A stretch of 64,000 nucleotides of DNA from assembly GCF_004151245.1 (NCBI RefSeq), contig NZ_JUIW01000008.1, positions 62,001 through 126,000 of the forward strand, written 5' to 3'. A program made the position numbers and the translations under genes. A model generated the notes under the pieces. It did not search any database. It saw only the letters and a list, made by a program, of their open reading frames with translations, and was not told the origin of the DNA. The stretch is from Flavobacterium beibuense. GTDB taxonomy: Bacteria > Bacteroidota > Bacteroidia > Flavobacteriales > Flavobacteriaceae. Positions 32,308 through 40,169 of the stretch are shown in pieces (within the stretch, counting starts at the first letter, position 1; every line of letters begins with the position of its first letter).

Positions 32308-34044
32308 ATGGATTACCCAATCAGGATACAGGATAGCCATCCGCTGCGGGAGCAACTGGAAACGCTGCTAAACGGGCTGTTGCATTTTATTGATGCGGGC
32401 AGTGTATATGTGAGCGATACACCAAGACAGCCTACCGTAGTAACAATGATACTCAAAAAGAACTGCGGGCAAAGCGGGATAATGTTAGAGCGGCTTTCTG
32501 AAAAGCTGGACAAAGAAGCCCCTAAAATCATCTTCCGATTCATAGATGAAACCATTGTCACACGGGGTTTTAAAGAAGGAAGCCCTTTCCTTGTCGCTCA
32601 TTGTACCCTAAAGGAACTGGTGCATTATGAACCGGGAAATAAACTGTTCTTTCCCCAGCAACTCGATATTGATGCGCTGTTAAGACAGGCAAACAGCCGT
32701 TCAAGTGATGACCTGAACCGTATAGGGGAGCATTACGCTAAATATTTAGGGCACATTGACAAGGGTAATACTGCCGAAGCAGCCATTGATTTGTACAGTG
32801 CGATATGGAGCATTTACGCCTCCTTTGCTACATTCTTTACAGGATACCTTGAGGAATACTATTCATACCCTGAGTTTAATGAGGTGTATGAGATAACCAA
32901 CAGGTATGCCTCTGAACTGAGAGAAATCCTTGATAAGGATAGCGAAGCCGGGCGGAATATTATAGCACCCCTGTATACCGCCTATACCTGTAAACTTCAA
33001 AAACATCCTATCGCAGCTATTGAAAAAGCCGACCTTGAAGCAGCCGAAGCAAAGTGCCAACACTTACTGGCGGAACTGGAAAACTATTACTATAGATTTT
33101 TCGCAGATGCAAAGTCAAAATTAGCAGTATTTAACCAGTCGCTGTATGGAGGCGCATCAATACTTACGGAAAGGCTAACCTCAAATTACTTCGTCGAACG
33201 TGCGCTTGGGGAGATTTCACAGGTTATACAGGGGTTTGTAAAAGTCCGTGCGGTATATTGTTTTGGGTATTTCCTTATTGAAGATGATACGAAAAAAAGA
33301 AAGCCATTCGGCAGGAAGCTGCCGGATTATCATTTTTACCTGCTGGTACTCAACAGCCAGCACAGGCATAATCTCGTCCCTGAATTACAGGCACTCATCA
33401 AGAAGCAGTTTGCGGGCAGGTATACCGTTACCATCCTGCAACACAGGGCGCAATACCTGCGCAAACAAACCACTAACCAAAAGCACTTTATCAATGCCGT
33501 AGCCACAAATGGCCTGGAAGTCTATAACAGTTCATACAGTCCCTTCTATTGTATATCTGTAGGAGCTGGCAGGGATATTGAATTCAGAAAAAACTATTGG
33601 AACGACCGTATGCGTATAGCAGAGGGGTTCCTGACACTTGTACAGGATGAATACCCAAATGAACTGCCGCTTCTCATAAATGCCCTGCTGCAAGAAGCCG
33701 TGCAGCAGATGGCTGTAGGGTTACTTGACCTCTTTATGGGCTACCACCCAAATATATATTCTACAAATTACCTTTTGAGGCTGTTGGATTGCATCCCGGG
33801 ACTGCCAAAGCTATTTAGCAATTCAGAAGAAGACCGCAGGCTCAGGCAACTCTTATCCGCTAACATTGACATGCTGAAACATAAAAATCCCGGGCAGGAA
33901 ACTATTGAAGACAGTAACAGACTGTATAAAAAGTACAGGGAGTTTTATGATGCAATACTGGTGGAAGGCAGCAGGGAACTGGAACGGTTGGAACAAACAG
34001 AACCGAAAAATAATAGTGACACAGAGCGTTACAATAACATTTAA
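32308..34044 (+). CDS. Large protein with two nucleotidyltransferase-like and two HEPN-like regions
   Basis: The protein has 578 residues. By pattern it is a doubled arrangement. A nucleotidyltransferase-like beta/alpha region (about 15-115: VVTMILKKNC, IIFRFIDET, FLVAHCT) is followed by a helical HEPN-like region (about 145-215). A second nucleotidyltransferase-like region (about 305-400: AVYCFGYFLIEDD, YHFYLLVLNS) is followed by a C-terminal HEPN-like bundle (about 425-570: ALLQEAVQQMAVGLLDLFMGYHPNIYSTNYLLRLLD). HEPN/nucleotidyltransferase pairs are commonly toxin-antitoxin or defence modules. I see no clean GSxxxGxxxxxSD motif, so catalysis is doubtful. The next gene is a shorter relative. 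Confidence 0.65.
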   Translation: MDYPIRIQDSHPLREQLETLLNGLLHFIDAGSVYVSDTPRQPTVVTMILKKNCGQSGIMLERLSEKLDKEAPKIIFRFIDETIVTRGFKEGSPFLVAHCTLKELVHYEPGNKLFFPQQLDIDALLRQANSRSSDDLNRIGEHYAKYLGHIDKGNTAEAAIDLYSAIWSIYASFATFFTGYLEEYYSYPEFNEVYEITNRYASELREILDKDSEAGRNIIAPLYTAYTCKLQKHPIAAIEKADLEAAEAKCQHLLAELENYYYRFFADAKSKLAVFNQSLYGGASILTERLTSNYFVERALGEISQVIQGFVKVRAVYCFGYFLIEDDTKKRKPFGRKLPDYHFYLLVLNSQHRHNLVPELQALIKKQFAGRYTVTILQHRAQYLRKQTTNQKHFINAVATNGLEVYNSSYSPFYCISVGAGRDIEFRKNYWNDRMRIAEGFLTLVQDEYPNELPLLINALLQEAVQQMAVGLLDLFMGYHPNIYSTNYLLRLLDCIPGLPKLFSNSEEDRRLRQLLSANIDMLKHKNPGQETIEDSNRLYKKYREFYDAILVEGSRELERLEQTEPKNNSDTERYNNI

Positions 34045-34054
34045 TCTAAAAATA

Positions 34055-34915
34055 ATGGAATACAATATAATGATCCCTGAAAACCAACCGGAACGCAAGG
34101 AATTAAAAAAAGTTACCAAAGCGTTACTGGACTTCCTGCCGCTTCATTCAATATACCTTTCTTTTAATAATAACAGCGTAAGCCCTAAAACAATAATAAC
34201 CCTTATCCTATCTAAGAAATGTGAGATTGATGCTATGGAACTTAAACCTTTAGTAAGCAGGCTGTTCAAAAATTACCCGCAATTCAGTTACACACTTTTC
34301 GAGCATTGGTGGGCAACAGACCTATGGGATGAAGGAAGCCTTTTCCTAATGAACCATGCTAACGGGAACACACTGGCTTATACATCAAAGGAAGCTAATA
34401 AAACATTCAGGCTGAATAAAACTAAGACGGCAAAAAGACGCCTCAGGCGCACCGAAAAAGAATATCAGCTACTTGCCAACTATGCGGAGTGCTGCTTTAC
34501 TTATTCAAAATGGTATCTGGATTCAGGGAATTACCTACAGGCAACATTACACCTTCACCAAGCCCTGAAATATACTTTCCAGAAAGTGGAGTTGGTACTC
34601 ATGGGAGAGTATTATGCCTCCCAGAGTTTACAGGAGCACCAAACATACCTGTCTGAATTCTATCCTGATTTTGGATGTTTCTTCGATGGCGAGAATGAAG
34701 AAGAATCAAATGCTATTAAACAACTTGATGCTTCATTTCGGGTAGTACGCTACAAAAAAAAGTACAAAGAAAATTTCAAAGAAGAAATGATAGCTTTCGC
34801 TACCGCTAAAGCCGGACAGATCGCAGTAAGGGTATATGAGATATTTGAGGCCTGCGTAGCAGAATGTAAATTGAAGATAAAAAATATCGAAATTAAAAAC
34901 CATGCCCTGCTGTAA
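34055..34915 (+). CDS. Shorter relative of the preceding nucleotidyltransferase-HEPN-like protein
   Basis: The protein has 286 residues from the ATG at 34055 (MEYNIMIPENQP); the frame is open further upstream but that part overlaps the previous gene. It matches the first half of that gene in order: a beta/alpha region (TIITLILSKKCE, FSYTLFEHWWATDLWDEGSLFLMNHANG) then a helical HEPN-like region (LANYAECCFTYSKWYLDSGNYLQATLHLHQAL). So it has one unit where the neighbour has two. Spacing is 10 nt, so both are probably one transcript. The function is unknown; I infer a shared complex. Confidence 0.65.
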   Translation: MEYNIMIPENQPERKELKKVTKALLDFLPLHSIYLSFNNNSVSPKTIITLILSKKCEIDAMELKPLVSRLFKNYPQFSYTLFEHWWATDLWDEGSLFLMNHANGNTLAYTSKEANKTFRLNKTKTAKRRLRRTEKEYQLLANYAECCFTYSKWYLDSGNYLQATLHLHQALKYTFQKVELVLMGEYYASQSLQEHQTYLSEFYPDFGCFFDGENEEESNAIKQLDASFRVVRYKKKYKENFKEEMIAFATAKAGQIAVRVYEIFEACVAECKLKIKNIEIKNHALL

Positions 34916-35055
34916 GGGCAAAATGCAAAAGAGGTTATATGCGTTTAGCAATTAATGAAAATTAGGCTCTGGATTTTTTAACCCTGACTTTAAATATTGT
35001 ATTGAAAACCAAGCCACCCTAAGACAAGTAATCCCCGCCCGTACCACTAACGGGG

Positions 35056-35081
35056 AACGCTGTTTTACAGCGTTTTATTTT
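35056..35081 (+). terminator. Terminator before the primase/helicase genes
   Basis: Stem AACGCTG / CAGCGTT with a 5-nt loop, followed by TTATTTT. The remaining ~140 nt of the gap after 34915 hold no gene I can see. Confidence 0.7.
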
Positions 35082-35125
35082 GCCCTGCGGCATTGCTGCG
35101 GGGTGGCTACAATCCCTAATGAATT

Positions 35126-35689
35126 ATGGAAAGCTTAGAAAGCCTGTTCCGCTCTTTTGAGACCGGGATCCGCAGTGCCAAAGCCCTGAAGCCGACAGCT
35201 TACCTGAAAAGCCTTGGGCTGGATTACAGTGAGCTTAGGATTGGCTTTAACTCCGGGCAGTTCCACCACCGCAAGCCGCAGCAGATGAAAGATGCCTATG
35301 AGCGTTTGGGATTGCTTACTAAAAGCGAAGCGGCTGTGCGGGATGAAAGTATGACCGCCTACACGGTGTTCGGGCGTTACGGGCTGATATTCCCGTTACT
35401 GGGCAGGGACAATTCCATAGTGAACTTCTTTGCCCTGCGCTTTGACCTTGACACCCCACGGGAGGACTACCTCAACAGCCAGGGCATTTACCCCGGCTGG
35501 CCGCACCCGCTGACCAAACGCCTGTACATCGTGCCATCGGTAATTGACTGTGCCACCCTGCTGCAAAGCAGGGCACTTGACCAGCGGGAGGCGGTAATCG
35601 CCCTGCATAACAGGGAACTGCTGCCGCAGCATATTGAGGCCATAAAGGCACTGCACGGGCTTGAAGCAATATTAATCATAAAGCGGTAG
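35126..35689 (+). CDS. Primase-like protein, N-terminal part, cut short by TAG
   Basis: The protein has 187 residues. It carries the region before and into a Toprim fold as in element-borne primases: YTVFGRYGLIFPLLGRDNSIVNFFALRFD, then LYIVPSVIDCATLLQSRALDQREAVIALHNRELL. It stops at TAG just where the Toprim acidic motif (D-G-D-x-A-G in relatives) would begin. The next frame continues in phase after that TAG and starts with the expected end of a Toprim domain (LPKGHSLNDVWVNYG). So the two look like one gene with a single nonsense codon, or a naturally split pair. No zinc-finger is present upstream. Confidence 0.72.
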   Translation: MESLESLFRSFETGIRSAKALKPTAYLKSLGLDYSELRIGFNSGQFHHRKPQQMKDAYERLGLLTKSEAAVRDESMTAYTVFGRYGLIFPLLGRDNSIVNFFALRFDLDTPREDYLNSQGIYPGWPHPLTKRLYIVPSVIDCATLLQSRALDQREAVIALHNRELLPQHIEAIKALHGLEAILIIKR

Positions 35690-35692
35690 GAT

Positions 35693-37363
35693 ATGGAAAA
35701 GATACGGTTACAAATGCAGCAGCTCCGCCCTGAAGTACCCATTTCGGAAGTGGAACTCCCAAAAGGCCACAGCCTTAATGATGTTTGGGTCAACTACGGG
35801 ACGGACGGGATTTTAAAGCTTTTTAAGGAAGGCAAAACACAAAGCACAGGCAAGGCTCTAAAAATCCACAACGGCTATAAAATAAGCTATGAGGGAGCTA
35901 CAGGGACATTCTTTATAGTGGGCAACCTGCCAATGGATTTGGGTAACCTGCGGGTATCGCTGCAAATCGTGGCGAACAGTACCCAAAAGAAGCACCGCCT
36001 TAAAGTTGACCTTTTTGATTTTGGGAGCGTACAGCACCAATGCACGGAACTCTCCGAAAAACAGGGGTTTGATTACGAACAACTGGAAACCGATTTTTCA
36101 GACTTAACGGATCTGCTGGAACAGCACCGTGAAGCCCTTTTCGAGGCCGAGATAAACCCGGTAACCGACCATTATTCCGAAAAGGAACTTACCCCGCAGG
36201 CGCACGAGAAAGCCATCGCTTTTCTCTCAAAGCCCGGCCTTCTGGAAAACATCAATAAACTGCTTTCACAAAACGGCATTGTTGGCGAGGAAGAAAACAG
36301 GCTGCTGCTTTTTGTACTGGCCTCCAGCTACAAGATGCCCTACCTGATGCATGGATTGGTACAGGGTGCCAGTGGCGAGGGAAAGAGCCACCTTATCAAC
36401 GGCATTGCCCAGTGCATGCCGCAGGAGGATGTAATGAATATGACCCGTATTACCAGTAAATCCCTGTACCACTACAGGGACAAAGAACTTACCAATAAGC
36501 TTATCGTAATACAGGACTTTGACGGCTTGGACGAAGGGGCGCAATATGCGTTCCGTGAAATGCAGTCGGCCAAGTTCCTGACCAGCTCCACCGTAGTGAA
36601 AGACATCTTTGGCAACAACCGTGGCCGGATGAAGCAGGTACAGGCGCATTTTTCAAGCCTTACTACCACCACAAAAACAGAAGTGTATTTTGATAACATG
36701 AGCCGTTCGGTAATCCTTGGCGTGGATGAAAGCCCGGAGCAGACCCTGCGTATCATACAGGTACAGAACAGCCATATTGCAGGCAAGACCAACCATGAGG
36801 CGCAGGAACAGGCAAGGCAGTTGCTGCGCAATGCCGTGCGTGTATTGAAAAGCCATGAAGTAGTGAACCCCTTTGCCGATAAGATACTGTTGCCCTTGGA
36901 GGCTAAGATGCTGCGCAGGCTTAACAGCCAGTTTCAAAATTTTGTTTCACAGGTTACCATATTGCACCAGTACCAAAGGAAAACCGACAGCAAAGACAGG
37001 CTCATTGCTACAAAGGACGATATAAAGGCAGCGGTGGAGATATTCTTTAGTTCCATCATCATCAAGGTAGATGAACTGGATAAAAGCACACGGCAGTTCT
37101 TTGAGAAGCTTAAAGCCTACATCAAAACTCAGAAGAACGGCACGACCCACCGCTTTACCAGCAGGGAGATACGCCAAAGGCTCAATATCAGCAAGACATC
37201 GGCATTCCGCTACATGCTGTCCCTACAGGAACTGGAATACATACAGGTGGTGGAGGGTTCGGTAAACAGGGGCTTTAAATACATTATTGCCTACTGGGAT
37301 GATATGGACAAAATAAAAAAGAAGATACGGCAGGAACTGCACAGGCAACTGGAAGCCTTATAA
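35693..37363 (+). CDS. Element-borne helicase-primase-like ATPase
   Basis: The protein has 556 residues. The N terminus holds the back end of a Toprim-like domain (VPISEVELPKGHSLNDVW). The ATPase core has Walker A GASGEGKSH at about 225-233 and a Walker B-like strand LIVIQDFDGLDEGA near 268. A C-terminal winged-helix (TSREIRQRLNISKTSAFRYMLSLQELEYI) closes it. It should help replicate the element after transfer. The ATG lies 3 nt after the TAG of the preceding frame in the same phase, and GGTAGGA just before may allow re-initiation. Confidence 0.78.
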   Translation: MEKIRLQMQQLRPEVPISEVELPKGHSLNDVWVNYGTDGILKLFKEGKTQSTGKALKIHNGYKISYEGATGTFFIVGNLPMDLGNLRVSLQIVANSTQKKHRLKVDLFDFGSVQHQCTELSEKQGFDYEQLETDFSDLTDLLEQHREALFEAEINPVTDHYSEKELTPQAHEKAIAFLSKPGLLENINKLLSQNGIVGEEENRLLLFVLASSYKMPYLMHGLVQGASGEGKSHLINGIAQCMPQEDVMNMTRITSKSLYHYRDKELTNKLIVIQDFDGLDEGAQYAFREMQSAKFLTSSTVVKDIFGNNRGRMKQVQAHFSSLTTTTKTEVYFDNMSRSVILGVDESPEQTLRIIQVQNSHIAGKTNHEAQEQARQLLRNAVRVLKSHEVVNPFADKILLPLEAKMLRRLNSQFQNFVSQVTILHQYQRKTDSKDRLIATKDDIKAAVEIFFSSIIIKVDELDKSTRQFFEKLKAYIKTQKNGTTHRFTSREIRQRLNISKTSAFRYMLSLQELEYIQVVEGSVNRGFKYIIAYWDDMDKIKKKIRQELHRQLEAL

Positions 37364-37404
37364 CAGGGCTTTCAACTAAAGCAAAAAACAATTTTGGAAC
37401 ACCA

Positions 37405-37466
37405 GTGGAACGCCAGAATGCTTGGAAGTTCCAGTAAACACTGGCAAAGTGCCGCTGGCGTTCCAC
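37405..37466. repeat. Long inverted repeat in front of the recombinases
   Basis: Perfect 12-bp arms GTGGAACGCCAG (37405-37416) and CTGGCGTTCCAC (37455-37466) enclose further symmetric pieces (TGGAA-G-TTCCA, CCAGT-AAAC-ACTGG). It may be a recombinase or regulator binding site, or a strong hairpin in the leader of the integrase genes. Confidence 0.6.
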
Positions 37467-37534
37467 ATTCCGCAAGGTGCGCAAGCAAGGGGTTTTAAAT
37501 CAATAAAAAATAACACAGAAAAACATATATAACG

Positions 37535-38452
37535 ATGGCAAATAAGATACAGACACCGGAGTTTTTACGGCTGCTTTACAGCTTTGAAAGCTTTATAAAA
37601 GTCAGGAACTATAAGACAGGTAACAGCAGGATGTACCAAAATGCACTCGCAGAATTTTTGGTATGGCTGGAACAGGCAGGCATCAACAGGATTACCGATG
37701 TAACCACCAAAGAATCGGTACAGTATTTTGAATACCTCATTGCCCGGCCTAAGCAGCGTGGCGAGGGTACACTATCCGGTAAAACCATACGCTTCCACCT
37801 TTGGGTACAGGGCTTGTTCCTTTTAAACCTGATGGAGAATAAGGAAATACAGAACGCCTACTATATACCGTACTATGATGGCGGCATTGGCAAGCCACGG
37901 AATATTTTAAGCGTTGACGAAATCAAAACCATTTACCAGCATTGCGGGAATGAATTTGAACAGGCTTTGTTGTCCATCGCTTACGGCTGCGGGTTGCGCA
38001 GGTCGGAGATTACCGCCCTTGATGTGCGGGATGTACAGTTAGCCCGGGGTATGCTGGTGGTCAGGAGCGGCAAGAACAGCAAAAGGCGTGAAGTGCCCTT
38101 AAGTGATACAGTTATCGGTTACCTCAGAAAGTATATTCAGGAGGGGCGCAGCCAAAGGCTTGTTGGCAGGAGTGCTTTGGAGGATGCTTTTTTTCTCAAC
38201 AGCAAAGGCCTGCGCTGCTCAGGTGAATACCTGAACGATACCTTAAAACGGATGATAGCACAGACACAGAAGCAGGAACTCATACTGAAGGAGATTTCAT
38301 TGCACTGCCTGCGGCACAGTATCGCCCACCACTTGGCAGAGAACAATGCAGGCATTGACTTCATTAGGGGCTTCCTTGGTCATTCGGAAATCAATACCAC
38401 CTACATCTATGCGATTAAGAACAAGAGCCGTAAACCAACAGTAACATTTTAA
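37535..38452 (+). CDS. Tyrosine recombinase/integrase
   Basis: The protein has 305 residues: an N-terminal SAM-like core-binding domain (about 10-110) and a catalytic domain. The catalytic set is visible: Arg I in YGCGLRRSEI (about 153), a Lys in the RSGKNSKRREV beta-hairpin, HCLRHS (His and Arg II near 256-259), GHSE (about 281) and the nucleophile in INTTYIYA (about 291). It is complete and probably carries out element integration and excision. The second recombinase starts 3 nt downstream. Confidence 0.93.
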   Translation: MANKIQTPEFLRLLYSFESFIKVRNYKTGNSRMYQNALAEFLVWLEQAGINRITDVTTKESVQYFEYLIARPKQRGEGTLSGKTIRFHLWVQGLFLLNLMENKEIQNAYYIPYYDGGIGKPRNILSVDEIKTIYQHCGNEFEQALLSIAYGCGLRRSEITALDVRDVQLARGMLVVRSGKNSKRREVPLSDTVIGYLRKYIQEGRSQRLVGRSALEDAFFLNSKGLRCSGEYLNDTLKRMIAQTQKQELILKEISLHCLRHSIAHHLAENNAGIDFIRGFLGHSEINTTYIYAIKNKSRKPTVTF

Positions 38453-38455
38453 ACC

Positions 38456-39325
38456 ATGGCAAAATTAACCTTAGAACAGTATTTAAAGCAGGTGGTATCG
38501 GCAAGCACAGCACAAAGCTACCTGTATACCATCAACCATTTTCTGGCGACCAATCCCAAGGCAAAACGCTACCAGTATAAAAATATCATTGCCTATATGG
38601 AGCAGGTCAGCAATAAGCATTCTAATGTGCAATACCGTGTCAGGATTTTATCGGCCATCAAAAAGTATTACGATTACCTGGTCATGAGCGGTTACCGCTC
38701 CGACCATCCCTGCAAGCGGCTGAACGTAAAAATAAAGGGCAACCAGACCATACAGGTACAGGATTTGTTCAGCAGCGCAGAACTGCAACTGCTTTTGCAA
38801 CGGGAGAACCGTTACCAGTATTTGGATGTCAGGAACAACGTGTTGTTATCCTTGCTTATTTTTCAAGGGCTTACCAGTGATGAAATTATCCGGCTTAACG
38901 TGCGGGATGTGGATTTGGAGCACGGGACAATTTATATTAAAGGCTCTACCAACCTGAACAAGCGCACAATGGATTTAGTGCCAAGGCAGATGATATTGTT
39001 CTTTAAGTACATCAATGAAACAAGGGAAAAGCTATTGCGCTGCCAAAGTGATAAACTGATTATTACCAAGCTGGGCAAGCCCATATCGGTGGACAGTGTA
39101 CATGCCATGATTGAGCCGCTGAAAAGCCTGTTTACAGACCGTAAGCTGAACCCGCAGACCATCCGCATGAGCGTAATATGTAACTGGCTTAATGAAAAGA
39201 AACTGCCTTTGGAGAAAGTACAGGAACTTGCCGGGCATAAATGGCCGGGGACTACAGAGAAGTATTTTAAAATGAACAGCCTGCAACAAAGGGAAATGAT
39301 TAACCGGTATTTCCCGAGCATTTAA
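38456..39325 (+). CDS. Tyrosine recombinase paralogue with degraded active site
   Basis: The protein has 289 residues with the same two-domain fold. In the catalytic domain, the Arg I position is Thr (FQGLTSDEIIRL, normally GLRxxE), and the first His is Gln (NPQTIRMSVI, normally HxLRH). Arg II, the later His (LAGHKWPG) and the Tyr (TTEKYF) remain. It therefore probably cannot cut DNA alone and may act as a partner or directionality subunit of the first recombinase. Both genes are tightly coupled. Loss of Arg I is read directly from the sequence; the role is inference. Confidence 0.85.
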   Translation: MAKLTLEQYLKQVVSASTAQSYLYTINHFLATNPKAKRYQYKNIIAYMEQVSNKHSNVQYRVRILSAIKKYYDYLVMSGYRSDHPCKRLNVKIKGNQTIQVQDLFSSAELQLLLQRENRYQYLDVRNNVLLSLLIFQGLTSDEIIRLNVRDVDLEHGTIYIKGSTNLNKRTMDLVPRQMILFFKYINETREKLLRCQSDKLIITKLGKPISVDSVHAMIEPLKSLFTDRKLNPQTIRMSVICNWLNEKKLPLEKVQELAGHKWPGTTEKYFKMNSLQQREMINRYFPSI

Positions 39326-39366
39326 ATTTAATCAGGGAGAATGACAAATAATAGTAACTTTTATAT

Positions 39367-39374
39367 TACATTTG
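39367..39374 (+). promoter_or_regulatory. Putative -7 element for the HigBA pair
   Basis: TACATTTG ends only 4 nt before the toxin ATG, so a transcript would be nearly leaderless. No matching -33 TTG is seen. Confidence 0.4.
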
Positions 39375-39378
39375 CATT

Positions 39379-39732
39379 ATGAAGGTCAGGGAAGTTATAG
39401 CATTTAAAAACTATTTTGAAAGCTTTTTACAAGGCCAGCCCCGTAAGGTTCAGGATAAGATATTCAAAATCATCGAGGCAATAGAAACCCTTGAAAGAGT
39501 TCCATCGAATTACCTCAAATCTATTGTCGGTGTGGCTGGGCTCTATGAAGCAAGGATAAAATTGGGTTCAGATATTTGGAGGGTATTTTGTTTTTTCGAT
39601 AATGATAAGCTGGTCATACTGCTTAATGGTTTTCAGAAGAAAACTCAGAAAACACCAAAAAATGAAATTGACAAAGCTAAGAGATTAATGGCTGAATATT
39701 ATCAAACTAAAGAAGATGAAAATGGAAACTAA
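39379..39732 (+). CDS. HigB-type toxin (Gp49/RelE-like)
   Basis: The protein has 117 residues with the Gp49/HigB pattern: a helical N half (FESFLQGQPRKVQDKIFKIIEAIE) then the beta-sheet signature (GLYEARIKLGSDIWRVFCFFDNDKLVILLNGFQKKTQKTP) and a C-terminal helix. HigB toxins are ribosome-dependent mRNA nucleases. The antitoxin gene follows and overlaps by 17 nt, with the toxin first, as in higBA loci. It lies at the edge of the mobile element and may be part of it or of the neighbouring rhs locus. Confidence 0.9.
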   Translation: MKVREVIAFKNYFESFLQGQPRKVQDKIFKIIEAIETLERVPSNYLKSIVGVAGLYEARIKLGSDIWRVFCFFDNDKLVILLNGFQKKTQKTPKNEIDKAKRLMAEYYQTKEDENGN

Positions 39733-40012
39733 AAGCTGGAAAGAAATAAAAAATAACGTTTACGGTGCAGAAGGTACTGAAAGACGTGATGAACTTGAAA
39801 GGGATTTTGAAAGTTTCAAAATTGGCCTGATGCTTAAAAAAGCAAGGGAAGATAAACACCTTACCCAAGAGCAACTTGCCGAAATGGTTGACAAGAAGCG
39901 TGAGTATATCTCAAGGATTGAAAACAACGGGAACAACCTTACCCTTAAAACCCTGTATGATATTGTAGAAAAGGGACTAGGGGGGAAAGTAAAAATCCAA
40001 ATTGATCTTTAA
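39716..40012 (+). CDS. HigA-type antitoxin, XRE helix-turn-helix
   Basis: The protein has 98 residues. An N-terminal helical arm (about 1-40) is followed by the helix-turn-helix KKAREDKHLTQEQLAEMVDKKREYISRIEN (about 42-71). It should neutralise the preceding toxin and repress the operon. The start may be ATG 39716 or the second ATG 39722; both lie inside the toxin gene. A clean terminator follows 25 nt after the stop. Confidence 0.9.
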   Translation: MKMETKSWKEIKNNVYGAEGTERRDELERDFESFKIGLMLKKAREDKHLTQEQLAEMVDKKREYISRIENNGNNLTLKTLYDIVEKGLGGKVKIQIDL

Positions 40013-40036
40013 TATTTAAAAGTACCAATACAAATT

Positions 40037-40062
40037 AGCTCCCATTTATGGGAGCTTTTTTT
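40037..40062 (+). terminator. Terminator of the HigBA pair
   Basis: Perfect 9-bp stem AGCTCCCAT / ATGGGAGCT with a 2-nt spacer, followed by a run of seven T. Confidence 0.9.
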
Positions 40063-40169
40063 GTCGATATTCATTAATAATTATTAGGAAAATAGCCCAA
40101 CTAATCCTACATTCGTAATTATGAATAATGTTGCCGGACGTTCTTATATAAGGGATTTTTTGCTCGGGG

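Noticed and set aside
35693..37363. A single 745-residue primase/helicase read through the TAG as the annotated gene
   Set aside because: Readthrough cannot be shown from sequence alone, so the two frames are listed separately and the link is reported as a finding.
29400..39330. Complete conjugative element
   Set aside because: No coupling protein, VirB4 or other transfer-pore genes are present, so it can only be mobilizable, not self-transmissible.
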